DNA of 64,000 nucleotides from contig JAJGOT010000001.1 in the NCBI GenBank assembly GCA_022457155.1, forward strand, positions 2,656,001-2,720,000. The letters are read 5' to 3'. Shown here piece after piece: positions 32,994 through 45,727 of the stretch; the first letter of the stretch is position 1; each line of letters begins with the position of its first letter. Source of the stretch: Cladopsammia gracilis (lineage: Eukaryota; Cnidaria; Anthozoa; Scleractinia; Dendrophylliidae). A program made the translations under genes and the position numbers. A model generated the notes under the pieces. It was not told the DNA's origin, made no database searches, and saw nothing but the letters and a program-made list of their open reading frames with translations.

Positions 32994-33921
32994 AGCCCCA
33001 TTTACACTGCCGAAAAATTTTGGCACGGCTCGGATGAAAAAAGTACGCGTACCAAAAAAATTGGTTCGGCACAGATAGATTTTGTCGTGTAAACTACTTT
33101 GCCCCATCCGTGCCGGACCAAACTTTCACCCGTGCTCGGACCATGTCGAGAGGTAGTCCGAGCACGGATAAAATTGGTACGCGATCCTGAAAATCTAGCC
33201 CAGCTCAGATAAGGTGTGCAGTGTAAACGATTATCCGTGCCGAACCAACTTTTCTCTGATGAGCCTTCGCGCCTTTGGTCAGCACCGATTTGAGAGAGCA
33301 TGTGCAAATCGACCCGCGATTCACTCAACATGGCGCTTAGCGGGAAGCTGAAGCTTTTTCTATTCTTCTGTAAAGCAGTCGTATTTTCTGCTGGAACACA
33401 TGCGGTCTTCTTATGAGAAGAAATTCTAAGAACTTTTCGTCCGCCATGTTAGCAGCATGCGCACTAAGCAAGAATCGAGTACGCTGGCCGAGATGTTGAG
33501 CCTTTAACCCGTACCAAAACATAATTTTACATCGTTTAGGGACGGACCATTATTTTTTTGACGGGAGGGGGGGGGGGGGGGGGGGGGGTTGGAAAATTTT
33601 CGCATGCAAACATTTTTTTTTATATGCGGCACCTGCTGCAAACAATTTATTTTGTGTCTCCGTCCAACTGCTATACTTCCAGCAAACATTTTTTTCTTTA
33701 TTTTTTGCTTGCATACAATTTATTTCAGTGTTTATAGCCTCTGCAAACAATTTATTTCAAAATTTTCCAACCACCCCCCCCCCGCGTCAAAAAAATAATG
33801 GTCCGTCCCTTAGCACGGTAAAAGAAATGACGTGTAAATGACTAATCAGAACTATTTTTTTGGTAAGCGTACCACTTTTATCCGGGCCGTGCCTAAAATT
33901 TTCTGCAGTGTAAATGGGGCT
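32994..33921. mobile_element. 0.93-kb MITE with nested element
   Basis: Inverted ends AGCCCCATTTACACTGC and GCAGTGTAAATGGGGCT, flanked by TGA on both sides. Internal repeats of GCACGG..CGGA and GGTACGCG. Contains the 33,538-33,810 element. Short frames are not genes. Confidence 0.8.
33538..33810. mobile_element. Nested MITE with G/C-tract ends
   Basis: AGGGACGGACCATTATTTTT...G-run and C-run...AATAATGGTCCGTCCCT. Inner GCAAACAATTTATTT motifs recur. Related in style to the 39,514-40,726 element. Confidence 0.8.
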
Positions 33922-33925
33922 TGAG

Positions 33926-34082
33926 AGACCCTGATGTGAGACTAAGTTGAGATGCTAAGTTGAGATTAGAAGCAAACCAATTAATAGGAAAAAAGAGCCT
34001 ATATAATTTATAGCATTCAAAATGCCAATAGAAGTCTTATGTAGTTATGTAAAAGAAACGACAAGGATACCAGTTTTGTTTC
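33926..34082 (+). repeat. Direct repeat flanking a MITE, right copy
   Basis: Partner of 32,838-32,990. Confidence 0.75.
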
Positions 34083-36719
34083 GAAACTAGAGTGAGCCTA
34101 CTGTCCTCCTGAGAAGCGGTGTCTCTATGGGACCCTCCCCACTAGAGTAGCGGTGTCTTTAGAGGGGACCCCCCGGAGTAGCGGTATCTAGGGGGACCCC
34201 ATGTTAAAGGGTGGAACAGAAGATGCATTATGCGTGCCCTTCTGGTACTTGGAGTGGGTTATCCGAACCTATTTGCAAGGGTGGTTATAGCACTCACTGT
34301 GGAGTAAAGTGGAGCCCAGGGTGCACTTCCCTCCTGCCACCAGTGATTTATTAGCTAAGCAAGGACAGGACATTATAAATTACGGTGGTAAATGATTATA
34401 TACAACGCTCTCGTGTATTTAGTAAAGGAATTGCATTTAGAGCAAGTAAAACCCTAAGCGCAAACAAAGCGACCAAAGTTTTGACAAAGTTGGGTGGGAG
34501 GGAGGTAAAATTATGCGGACACAATAAGCATAAGCATAATCTTCGCCTTTCTTGATTGCAAGAAGCTCTGCAAGTCGACTGTGGTATCGACTACTGAGGA
34601 CAAAATTACTCGCTCCTGATTGGTCGAGAATCAAAATTTCTCACTTGCGATTGGTTGAGCGCGTCGTTATGGTTGCATTCAGTTGGAACTGAGCGCTCGC
34701 ATGTTTTTTTTATACTATAAAGGAAGGAAATCGGATGATAGCTAAGAAAGAATATCTATAGGTGAATTACAGCATTTTACGACAAACGGGAAGCGATTAT
34801 TACTCATGCGCGTAGCGGCATGAGGTAAGGTTTCGGCTCCGTTTTTCTTGTTATTTTTATTATTATTATTATTATTATTTTTATTTTTTGTGTCACGATT
34901 TTGCATGCAAATTTATGCACGCATATTTTAAATTGTACACTTCCGGTTCATAGCTTTTCCACTACACTTCCTGTTTAGTGACTTCCGGCTACTCTCACTT
35001 CCGGTAAAAGAGCGTTACTCAAGTGTCACGACAGCGTCTCCTACAACCCTACTTACATTAGCAATGTTCATGTTTGGTATATATAAGTCTTAGAAGAATC
35101 ATTCCCTTCATTGTGGTACAGCCTACTTACGCATGCGCATGAGTATAGGCTGCTAGGAGCCTCTTGTTTGTGTTAAATCTTGGATTAACTAGGCGGCTGC
35201 AGGCCAGTTTGCGACGTTGAAGACCTTAAAGAAATTCATTCACGGCGACAAAAGGTTACGTTCCATCGCTGCACTGAATATATATGCGGATTTCTGCGGA
35301 CCTAAAGAAAAGAACTTTAACACTGAAATTTTGCTGAAAGGGACAATGTACGTTTAACAGGAGAAAGAATAAGGCTAAAAGAAGTGAAAGAAAGCAATTA
35401 AACTACCAAACGTGCAAGTTAGGTTGAACTCCAGTCGCCATTTGTAACACAGGTACGCTTAAATAAAATTTGCTTTGTTTTTTGTCGTAAGGTGGCTTTA
35501 TTTGATAAATTAGGCTTTGTTTTCTATATGTAAATTACAGCCAAATGTATCTTTGACATTAGACATTTTATATATTGAAAAGTTCTTCTTGTCAGTTTGC
35601 GAGAGAGTATTTTTACTTCAAGTTGAGTGACTCTTGAAAAGTCTGAAAGGTTTCCCTATAATTTTGCCCTCTGCATTATAACCAAGTGATCGCATGTTCC
35701 CTCGTAAAATTAAGGATTAATATCACTTCTGATAACACGGGTGATTGCCTTCGAGGAACGAGAACGCAACTCCTAATTTGTGTTGCGATTTCTGTGCATT
35801 ATTGGGTTTCCTGTGCAACTGATAAGGGAAGTTTTTTCGAGATTGCTTTGGTTCGTCGTCGACACACATTTGCCTCGATTTGAGGCGCTTGCTTACGTTT
35901 TGCCTCACTTTGACGAACTAACTCACGTGGCGAGTTCATTCATCTCATCCTTCAAAAGATTGCTGACTAAACGATTGCTGAAGGTCATTCATCTCATCTT
36001 TGCTCACATTCTGTATTTCCATGTGCTTTTCGTGCGTCCTTCTGCTTTCGAAGCAAAAGGACGCACGAACTACACACTCACAACACGCTGGCACAACACG
36101 CTTAGTGCGTCCTAAAACATATAAAATATGCAATAACCCTTAATTTGACAATATGCCATAGACATATTCATCTATCCCAATAACCAAAAAACAAAATCCC
36201 TCCTTTCAACCGCCGAACGCACTACCCTAATCTCCGATTACTCCTAGTATAAATCCTTAATTTTACTTGGGCCCGCTGATTATCACACAATCCGCAGCAG
36301 CCTTTTCCCCGGCCATTTTTTCCCCAACTACGGTATAAGCGCATTTCGTGGCAAAACAGGAGTATCAGAGTTTCACTTGAGATTGGACGCCGTACGTTAC
36401 GTCTGTTTGTTGGGCATCCAAGGCCTGTTAATTAGGTCAGTCACTTTGAAAATAAGTCCCTGGGAAATTCGGCTGTCGCATCTCACGACACTTCCGTTTT
36501 CATTTCTTGCGAAAACCCGGAGGGACTGGGTACCTCGTCTGTTCGCCGGCTGTTTTCCACATGGAGAGAAGGTGAAGGCTGAATAAAAAAATATTGATTA
36601 CGTGAGATCGAAACAATCTGACCGAAATCGAAACTAGCTTAACTCTGATTTATTCGAGGGACACAAGTTTATTAGCTTTTAGCTATTTAGTGTTACCCTC
36701 ACTAAATAAAGTATTTACT
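34083..36719. other. Intergenic, no gene recognised
   Basis: Contains a (TTA)n run near 34,855, a GCATGCGC-containing stretch near 35,130, and a perfect short hairpin at 36,028-36,066 (GTGCGTCCTT / AAGGACGCAC). Frames up to 111 codons lack recognisable domains. Confidence 0.4.
36028..36066. repeat. Hairpin
   Basis: CGTGCGTCCTT.TGCTT and AAGCA.AAGGACGCACG around TCG. Confidence 0.8.
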
Positions 36720-36721
36720 TA

Positions 36722-37109
36722 GGCCCCGACCACACCATTGCGTTTTCGTTTGAAAACGCATATGTTTTGATGCGTTTTCGCCTATCGTCCACACTAAAAC
36801 GCCCGAAAACGCTGATGAAAACGGAGACTTTTGAAAACGGTGACGTAAAATCTCTAGTGTGGACAGGTGAAAACGGAGACTTTTGAAAACGATAACGTCG
36901 CATGTCATCGGTTCCAGTCCAAATCGGAGCATCTATCACCTTTAACACATGCGCAATCCCCAATCCCAGTCTTTTTCATCGTTTTCGACCGTTTTAGTGT
37001 GGACAGGTGAAAACGATGCGAAAACGCTAGTGTGGGCGAAAATATTTTGCTTCGTTTTCTTCGAGATGAAAACGGAGACTTTTGAAAACGCATTAGTGTG
37101 GTCGGGGCC
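36722..37109. mobile_element. MITE with TTA target duplication
   Basis: GGCCCCGACCACACCATTGC and CATTAGTGTGGTCGGGGCC, flanked by TTA on both sides, which suits PIF/Harbinger-type MITEs. Inside, GAAAACGGAGACTTTTGAAA and GTGTGGACAGGTGAAAACG repeat in both orientations. Confidence 0.85.
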
Positions 37110-37217
37110 TTACTCACTCACTCACTCACTCACTCACTGACTGACTGATTGACTGACTGACTGACTGACTGACCGACTGACTGTCACTTACTTACTTACT
37201 TATTTACTTACTTACTA
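37110..37217 (+). repeat. Tetranucleotide repeats
   Basis: (ACTC)n, then (GACT)n, then (TTAC)n. Confidence 0.9.
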
Positions 37218-37509
37218 AACCTGATTCAAATCCGAAGTGATCTTGCTGTCCTGCTTTGAGAAGCTGGGGTGGTATGTACATTGCGGATTCCAATTTCTGA
37301 AAATGTTTAGGTTTCTGACAAAACATTTTCCGCAAAAATCTTCTCCATCGCCCACCATATTTACAAAGAAACTGATTGTTTCTATACCATAATTTTCGTT
37401 TCTCATACAGTGTTTATAGTTTAGAAAGTTCAAAGTTGTACTCAACCTACTGCGAATCGCAAAAATAAAATTTTCACAGAAAAATCAGTAAAAAAACTTT
37501 ATTTCCGTT

Positions 37510-37937
37510 AAGGCTGGTTTTCACTGGAGACGGAGTCGTAAGAGCGCTTCCGACCTGGTGAAAATCGAAAATCGGAGTCGTAAGTGGAGTCATAAGCTCG
37601 ACGGAATCGGAGTCTGAAGAATCAGAACGGTTCCGTTTTCTTCCGATTCCGCTTATGACTCCGTAATCTTCTTCCGATTCCGTCGGTTTGATTTTCACTA
37701 GATCGTACCGCTCTGCGCTTCTGATTGCGACTCCGACTCTGACCAGGGGCGGATCCAGGATTTTTTTATGGGGGGTGGCTTCGAGTAGATGCCTAAGTCT
37801 ATAAATTTTTTTAATGTTGCAATTAAAACGAAAACGTTTAAAGCCGACGGTCTAAAGGGGGTGGCAAGCCACCTAATCCACCCCACCCCCGCTGTATCCG
37901 CCTCTGCGAACTCCGTCGTTAGTGAAAACCAGCCTTT
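37510..37937. mobile_element. MITE with a nested MITE
   Basis: AAGGCTGGTTTTCACTGG and GTTAGTGAAAACCAGCCTT ends; inner tandem GGAGTCG/CGACTCC motifs. A second element (about 37,743-37,905, GGGGCGGATCCAGGATTTTT to GTATCCGCC) is nested within. Confidence 0.75.
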
Positions 37938-37944
37938 TACAGGT

Positions 37945-39367
37945 CGTTACAGTCAGTACAGTCGGTCGGCTTTGTTCCGTGCCAAAGATTCTTTCGCTTT
38001 TCGAGACAAGGCATCCAGTGGCACGTAAGTCATACCCTGAAATATTCCACGCAGTGCCTTTATTTGCGATCCTTGTCCGTCTGCAGCGTCTGTTTTTAGA
38101 CTGTTCACAATGATGACAATCCTCTATTTTCCTGAAACTTTCACCTCTCATCTTTGTACAAATTAAAATTTTTGAATTATTTTCGGGATTTTCCGAGGTT
38201 AAAATCTTTAAAAATCGACGTGTAATTAAGGTTACAGTGTACCTTCAGATCGAAAATTTATTGAAATTTTTTTTTGGCGTTAAAATAAAGTTTACAGAAT
38301 GAACTTTCATCCAAAAAAAAAAGTATCGAAAAATAGTGAAAATTGACGGAGTAATGACGGTATAACTTTTGTGGGCGGAGTTTGTTTATTAAGCGATATG
38401 TTTTTTTAAGCGCCGTTTTCTCAAAGTTAATTTTTCGCTTGTTGGGGACACTTTAAAGAGCTACAAATCAAAGGAAATTTGTTCGATTTTCCTCAAATTT
38501 GGACAGAAGCTAGGCTAACATATAATCAACAAAAACGTGTCGGCGAATTTCTTAATTCCGAAAACTTTTTCGTCAACAGGCATTTCCGTGCGATCATTCC
38601 AATTTTTTTTCTCCCCTTTTCGAAAATATTCTGTAACTTTTCACTGCAATTGAATATGGGAAATCGCCGACACGTTTATTTAGCGCTTTGCGTCCGGAAA
38701 CCCGAGAACAAATCAAATTAGCAAAATATAATAATCGCTTTGAGTTATAGCGTTTTAAAGCTGATTCGGACGTTCGAATTTAGATGTCGTCAAAAATTCG
38801 ACAATTCAGTTTATTATCAAATGGTTTCCATATTTAGATAGCCAGCTCTATAAGCTTTAATTTGATATCTGGGTTTAGGTATATTAAGTGTAATCTTAAG
38901 ACGCTAGAGCTGTTATACTGGAGACACCCCCGAAGGTACACTGTAACCTTAATTCGAGTTGCCGTCATTTTGTTTTGTCATGGCGAGCGAAAACTGAGGA
39001 GAGTACAAAACTCCCGCGGGGATGGGCGTTGGGGGCAGCTTTCCATGAAAAACCAAAATGGCGGCAAGCACAAGCGATCGATGTGGACCAGTCTGTCGAC
39101 CAGGGCGCCCTGATCTCGACTGATCAAAGGCATTACACGGAAAAATAGTGGACTACTGTGAAAAGTCTAGTCTGTTTTTCGTCCTAAGTTAACAAAAATC
39201 TGTGCTTGGTTTGATCTGACCCGATCAAAACGAAAAAATAAATCGTGCATCTCAGTGCTAGTGTGCTGCGAGTGTTCAAGAATTCACGGTTGAAGGCGTT
39301 GTAAGCTTACGTTCGCAATTCAGCTTCCTCATTCTGGATCTATCGCTTGTCAGCCAATCAAGACACG
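37945..39367 (+). promoter_or_regulatory. Candidate promoter and leader exon of NLR gene 2
   Basis: Diverged copy of 8,620-9,097 (see that entry), interrupted by the MITE at 38,225-38,953. It ends at ACACG/GTAGGATAT, matching the donor-like site of gene 1. It lies 6.9 kb upstream of gene 2's ATG; an acceptor TTTTCTCTTAG occurs 19 bases before that ATG. The intervening 39.4-46.2 kb would be a transposon-filled intron. Inference from homology only. Confidence 0.4.
38225..38953. mobile_element. MITE
   Basis: ATTAAGGTTACAGTGTACCT mirrored by AGGTACACTGTAACCTTAAT. The shared leader-region homology resumes after it. No coding capacity recognised. Confidence 0.8.
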
Positions 39368-39513
39368 GTAGGATATATACTAAACAACTACATTATTAAA
39401 TTAAGTTTGTATATTCATATTTCCCCCGCCTTGATTAGCCTTTTTTGCTATTAGCGGTGGGCAAGTTACATGTCCACTCTTAAACAAAATTTCTTAAAAC
39501 AAATCGACAGGTT

Positions 39514-40726
39514 AGGGACCGTTCATTATTTATGGGAGGGGGGGGGGATGGGTGAGAAATTAACAAATTTTCCATGTTTTTCATGCCCCCCCCCCCCCCC
39601 TCCTTAGTGAATCTGGATTTTTTAGGTCCCCCCTGTTCTGTTGGGAAAGAATTTCAATACTCCCCCCCCCCCCCCCACTATTAATCTGATTTCTATAAAA
39701 TAAAAGTTGTATTGTATGTATCCATTGGCTAGCATGTTGGTTTTCAGATCTAAAGTAGGTGAAAATGTGGGGGTGAATGTATTAAAAACTGTGCTTCTAA
39801 TATCATATTTAGTTTTAAGCATACAGGTGTAAGTTTGGGATATGATGGGCCTGGGGTATGATGGGAATGAGGATATGATGGGAATGGGGATATGGAGGAG
39901 ACATAACCTGTATAAACCAGACATAATCTAGTATAAACCAGACATAACCAGACATAAAAGCAATAAAACCATAACACGTTGAAAAAAGGAAATGAAAAAA
40001 AGTTTAGTTTAGTTTAGAAAAAAAGTTTAGTTTAGTGTGTGGTTTTCTTTATCCAAGCAATTCAACCACTTGGTCCACTGTGCATTTGATCGAAGAACTA
40101 GAGTTAAGACTTTAATGGTTGTTTATTACTATCACAGCCAAGACTCAGCTGGGCTATATAAGGATTTATTGCAATGTACAAAACCACTGCTACTGAGCAA
40201 CCCAGAAACCTGGAGTGGTGCACATGGGTGGGTTGCTTCACTTACAAGGATGACAAGGGACGAATTGATAACTACAAGATACTACTAACAGTTCTTCAAC
40301 TTAATGTCCACGTAGCAGATTTAAGGAAAATTCCTTTGGCTAGGGTTACAAATACTAATTAATACTTTTAATGTCAATCACTAAAACCCTCATGGCAGTA
40401 CCAAATAAAGAAATTAAAATTATAAATCATGCTCCATGACTGCACCAAAATACTGTGCAAGGCTGTGCTCTTAGAAGAACCATAGAGAGCCCAAAGGCTC
40501 CCAGCCATGAAATCTGGCGTGCCCCGCTCTTATTGGTACACTGTAGTTATGTTTTTGCTTGTTTATTTAAGACGTCATCTGTTTAAAATTTCAAGACCCC
40601 CCCCCCCCCCCCTCCATAACAAAAAAATTTCCTCAGGACCCCCCCTTTTGCAGTGGCTAAAATTTCAGCCCCCCCCCCCCATTTTCTCACCCATCCCCCC
40701 CCTCCCATAAATAATGAACGGTCCCT
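39514..40726. mobile_element. 1.2-kb transposon with G/C-tract ends
   Basis: AGGGACCGTTCATTATTTAT plus G-run, and C-run plus ATAAATAATGAACGGTCCCT. Contains long C tracts and short GGGATATGATGG repeats; no transposase seen. Confidence 0.8.
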
Positions 40727-40902
40727 TAGAACTTTTTTGTTGTTAAATTAAATTTCTTATTTTAAGAATTTAATTCTTATTTTAAGAAAACTTTCTTCCT
40801 TAAAATCAATATCTTTATTTAAGACTTAAAGTAAGAAGCCAATTTTTGGCAAAACTCTTAAATCAAGAACAGACACCTCAAATTAAGAACTTCCTTCTTT
40901 AA

Positions 40903-41526
40903 CCCTTTGACGGCCAAGGGCGCTTTTAGGCGCCGTTTAGGGTCATACATATTGTTCCATTTGTGACGTCATCAGTTTTAGCGTCCGAAGATATTTTTGA
41001 CAATTATCGGCAAGGGAAGGAGGAAATCTTGGTAAACATACCCAGTTGAGACCGATTGGATGAATTGAACTGGAGTTTCATGCAAAAAACCTCTGAACTT
41101 TACGTTACAAAATCAAAGGAAAATTTGCCCTTCCCACCAACGGCTACTTGACGATCAAAATTTCCACATTCCACGAAGTTTGGGTGAAAACTTTACATTG
41201 TCAAGAAAGACTATTGAAAGGTCAACCAAACTGACCAAAAAAGAAACAGACAAAAAGGAAACTGAAAGAAGGGGCTTGAGAATAAAAAAGAAAAAGTCAA
41301 GGCAAGTCATGTTTTTCTCGTTCAAAAACTGTCGAAATTTCCATCAGTGCGCATGCCCAAACTCAAATTCTCAAATACTTCTACAAATGGCAGGAGGGTT
41401 TAGTTTGCCAAGCTGCAAACAATGTTATTGACTGTTCAGCCTTAATTTGGCTAGATAATGGCCATAAAATGGCATTCACATAGGCTGAAAAAGCGTTTTT
41501 TTGGTGGAAATTTGGCCGTCAAAGGG
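40903..41526. mobile_element. piggyBac-type MITE
   Basis: CCCTTTGACGGCCAA and TTGGCCGTCAAAGGG ends, flanked by TTAA on both sides, the piggyBac target. The 83-codon frame inside has no recognisable domain. Confidence 0.85.
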
Positions 41527-42078
41527 TTAAAGGAAAAAAAAATAAGAAATTACCTTTATAATTATTTGAACTAAGAAAAAACTTCTTAATTTAAAACTTC
41601 AGGTCTAAGAATGTTAGTATGTACATGTATCTCTATTTCTTACTTGAATTGAGCTTACAGCTGTAATTAACCGAAATTATTATACCATCCACGTTTTAAG
41701 GTAGTAATGGTAGAACACTCAGAAATACATTGTATACGCCATCACCATTTTCTGAGAGAATTCAACCATATTTATTGCAAGCAATCCTAAAGGTCTTCAG
41801 TGTAACAGTTCTTTTAACCGTTTTGACATTTGATCTTATAATTATTACGATTGTCCGACCGATACTTTTGCCAGCTTTTGAGACATCAAAATAAAATATT
41901 GACATCATATTGACGTCTCAAAAACCAGCCTGTTGTGTTATTGGTTGAAAATTTCCTGCAGCAATTTATTAGGTTGTTTTACTCACGTACAAAAGCAAAA
42001 TATTATTATTTAATAATATTGCCAAAGGAAAGGCAAAAATGTTGATTACTTTGTTAAGTTTAATTTGGCAGATAAAAC

Positions 42079-42792
42079 GGCTTTGGTTACTTTTAGGGGT
42101 GTCATGTTATAAAACTGTATTTTAATAGCATGCGCTAAAAACCACAAATTTAATGGCCTTATCATTCCTCAGATTTTGTTGTTTACAACTGGTGTAAAAG
42201 AACAAAATGCCACTCGCAAGTTGCTCACTCAAATACATTGTCATATTGAGCTTGAACCATGCTATCGTCGATTCAAGCTAGAAAACTGCATTTACGAATA
42301 AAAAATATTCATTTTTTTCTTAATTTTTCTTTCTTTTTTAGCTGCATGACGAATGATGTTTACAACTGGTGTAAAAGAACGAAATGTCATTCGCAAGTCA
42401 CTCGCTTAAATACATTGTCACAATGAGCTTGAACCATGCTATCGTCGATTCAAGCTAGAAAACTGCATTTACGAATAAAAAATATTCATTTTTTTCTTAA
42501 TTTTTCTTTCTTTTTTAGCTGCATGACGAATGATGTTTACAACTGGTGTAAAAGAACGAAATGTCATTCGCAAGTCACTCGCTTAAATACATTGTCACAA
42601 TGAGCTTGAACCATGCTATCGTCGATTCAAGCTAGAAAACTGCCTTTACGAATAAAAATACTCATTTTTTCTTAATTTTTCTTTCCTAGCTGCATGACGA
42701 ATGATAACACTGTTAAATTCGTGGTTTTTAGCGCGCGCAAATACAGTTGTTTTTCGTTATACAGCGCGACACCCCTAAAAGTAACCAAAGCC
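42079..42792. mobile_element. Inverted-repeat element with three 177-bp units
   Basis: Ends GGCTTTGGTTACTTTTAGGG and CCCTAAAAGTAACCAAAGCC; arms of about 75 bp. The interior is a 177-bp direct repeat starting at 42,181, 42,358 and 42,535 (GTTTACAACTGGTGTAAAAG...CGTCGATTCAAGCTAG). Confidence 0.85.
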
Positions 42793-44138
42793 AATGAAAC
42801 AATGCTGTGTTTAATAGCAACGATCCTTTTAAATCAAAAGTCAACGAGAAGATGAGTTTTAAACCTGTTTTTGTTTGTTTGGATGGTTTGTTTATATCAA
42901 GTTCTGCTGTGCTTGTACTGATTACACAATCACAATTTTGCACAAAACTTTGGGCTGAAATCTTGACAAATTTGTACTATTTACTCATTTTGTCTACGTT
43001 TGTAACTTTGAAAAACTTGATTTTATAGATGTTTTTTATGTACAGAATTTGTTTTGCTTTTTGAGCATTTTATGGCATAAAAGTCCTGTTTTTGAAACTA
43101 TTATGCACCAATCAATTTGAAACATCAACCCCTCCCCCTCCCATCCATCCAGGGGGTGGGGAATTTGACTTTGCCTGGGTGGGGTGGGGAATTTGAACCG
43201 GAAGTGTCAGGTTCAAAATATCTTTTTTTGGTCGGTGCCTATCAAACGCACATGGTAGCAGTTCAGATTCAACATGGAGCAATTTAAAGGAAAAAATATT
43301 GGTTTTGTAATGGCTAGTGAAAAAAGGGCTGAGTAGGCTTTGCAGTGTTTTTGAAATTTTGTTAATTGTAGATTTTTAAAATATAGCTTCAATTGCCATT
43401 CAACATGTACTACATGTAGATGACTGACTGTATTGCCAGTTTATTAAATGTCCGCAGAGCTTGAATGGCCATTGATTGAAAGAAAAACACTGTAAAATGA
43501 ACAACAACCTCTCTCAAACAAAAAATTAATTAAATCATTAACCTCGTGGAATGACGCTTGCAAGCGACTTGCAACCAGAATAAATTAGAACAGCTGAATG
43601 CGAAGTGTATTAATTTTTTATTCTCACTAAAAACATTTTATTTTTAGGAAGGGCATTTGACAGTGAAATCCAGTGCTCAGGGTTTTCATTAAGAATTGTA
43701 GTAGCAGGAGAATAGTGTAAAATAGCAGGAGAATGTTATGAAAGAGCAAAGATAGCTACATATTGCCATCAAATTTTAGCCGGAGAATTCTGCGTAGTAG
43801 GCGGAGAATTCTCCGATCTCCGATGCCTAATGAACACCCTGAGTGCTAGGGTGGAGTATTTAAGGAGGCTCCAAGGCAAAAAACTTTTTTTTTCTTTTCA
43901 GTTGTCCATTGGACAAGTGCCACTCAAATTTTGGTTGTCCAAAAGTGAAATTCACTCGTCCAAAAAATGAATAAATTAAAAGTTCAAATGCCCAGGGGAT
44001 TGTCTGGAGGGGGGGGGATGTTAATGTTTTGAATTGATCGGCGCATTACATGTACAGAATGTTATGTATGTCAGCTGGTGACCAGTAAAAATGTCAGTTT
44101 GATAAGCACATTCCCGAAGAGCTTGACAAGTGAGATAA
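42793..44138. other. Intergenic, no gene recognised
   Basis: A 73-codon hydrophobic frame at 42,807-43,028 is not recognisable. GGAGAATTCT-containing repeats occur near 43,790. Nothing else seen. Confidence 0.4.
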
Positions 44139-44394
44139 AAGGTGAAGTAACACGGGCAACAAAATCATGCAACTTGTCATGCAACAATGCTGCGTAGCAT
44201 GTTGCAGCCCTGATGTTGCACGTATTACCACTTACGAGCACCAACAAATTTTCATGTTGCAGAAAGTAGAGGTCGCTTCTACTTTCTGCAACATGAAAAT
44301 TTGTTGCGTGCGTATGTAGGTGGATCAGGGCTGCAACCTGCAACATTGTTGCACAACAAGTGGCACGATTTTGTTGCCCGTATTACTTCACCTT
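44139..44394. mobile_element. 256-bp palindromic MITE
   Basis: AAGGTGAAGTAACACGGGCA and TGCCCGTATTACTTCACCTT ends; the centre is a second palindrome (CTACTTTCTGCAACATG / CATGTTGCAGAAAGTAG). Confidence 0.85.
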
Positions 44395-44450
44395 AAACCA
44401 CAAAATCAAACAACAGCAAGTTCAAGCTCTATTTGTTTATTTATGTAATA

Positions 44451-44545
44451 GATAAAATATGAGCGGGAGATCTTTATGGGCATTTAAAATGGCGAGCCGT
44501 AGGCGAGCCGTTTTAAAGCCCATAAACGGACGCGAATATTTTATC
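44451..44545. repeat. 95-bp hairpin
   Basis: GATAAAATAT, CCGTTTATGGGC-type and AAATGGCGAGCCG sequences are mirrored about the centre TAGG. An open frame from 44,459 through the hairpin is fortuitous. Confidence 0.75.
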
Positions 44546-44689
44546 TTACTTGTGAACACAAACGAAACCGTGACAATAGATTGTGTCTGTCATGTTAATC
44601 ACGTCGGCATGGAGTTGTCCCATAGGAGTTTGGAAATATTTACCACTGAATTTAGCAATTCATTTTCATAGAGCTTTTGGAGTAGAAAC

Positions 44690-44955
44690 ATGGCTGGTCG
44701 GTTTCGCTTTCTAAAGAGTAAAGAAGAAGAGACCAGTCTGGTGTCGGAGGCCACTCCGAAAGCAACACAATACAATACTAAATGGGGTAGAAAAGTCTTT
44801 GAGGAATGGCAGCAGCGACGGCAAAATACATGTGCAATGTTAGAAGTTGTTGGAGTGGCCGATCTGAAATGCGAAGATGTTCAAGATCTGACCGTTCCAC
44901 TAGAGCACATGTCGCCAAATACGCTAAACTTTTGGTTGAGCAAGTTCGTTGGCGA
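44690..44955 (+). pseudogene. Crypton-type / KIAA1958-like N-terminal fragment
   Basis: From ATG 44,690 the frame reads ATQYNTKWGRKVFEEWQQRR, a middle with CEDVQDL, then MSPNTLNFWLSKFVGEV. This TKW...F..W / LNyWLSkFV.EV pattern is the N-terminal part of proteins derived from Crypton tyrosine recombinases (KIAA1958, ZMYM and QRICH1 relatives), numerous in corals. Recognisable similarity ends at GEV near a donor-like GAA/GTAATA. The downstream recombinase part is not found in the next kilobase, so it is a solitary exon or a remnant. It lies between gene 2's candidate leader and first coding exon. Confidence 0.55.
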
Positions 44956-45723
44956 AGTAATATCAATAATTTTTGTGCCAATTCAGTATTTAACAACTGC
45001 ACTATCAACATTTGCTACGAGAAAAAGTAATATTTGCAAGCATGTAAACGTTTAGATTGTATGTAGACAATAGAAATATGAAATTCTAAATGCAGTTTAT
45101 TATTCTTTGTTATATCAAACTAGTGATTGACATGTCAAACTAGTGATTGATTAATAAACTTTGTACAAATTTACAGGACTCGTCTTTATTAAAGTTAAGC
45201 ATACTAATTAGGGGAGTTAGAGATCTTTATAAAAAATGAATCCTATTTATAATTCTACTAATTCATAATTCATCAACCCCTGCCTTTCCCTGCTACCTTT
45301 TCAAACCCTCCCCGTGCTTTCAGACAGTTGATTTTTATTGGGGTTTACAAAGATATACATGTGACTCAAATACTGCCTATTTATTGGTCATAATGCTTAT
45401 GAATTATTAATGAATTTTACAATTATTTATAAAATTTATTTATTATTTTTAAGCTCTATTTGTTTTGGTTCATGTGTAATTATATAGATTTTATGCGTGC
45501 TTATGTCTGCTTCTTAAAACAGAATAAATTGTGGAACCAGGCGTGGTGAAAAATGTTTTGAAATTAACAACTAATGTAACCAATGAAATTGCAAACATAT
45601 TTATGGGAAATATGTTTCAATGAAACATTTTTTAATATTCTAAACATGTTTTGATGCTGATGTGAACACAGCATTAATGAGTCCTCTGCAAACAAATGCT
45701 ATTGTATCAATTTCTTTTGCATG
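44956..45723. other. Intergenic, no gene seen
   Basis: AT-rich, with a duplicated AAACTAGTGATTGA motif near 45,118-45,150. Confidence 0.4.
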
Positions 45724-45727
45724 TTAA

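Noticed and set aside
44459..44671. 70-codon frame as a gene
   Set aside because: Its first half lies on a 95-bp hairpin and no domain is recognisable.
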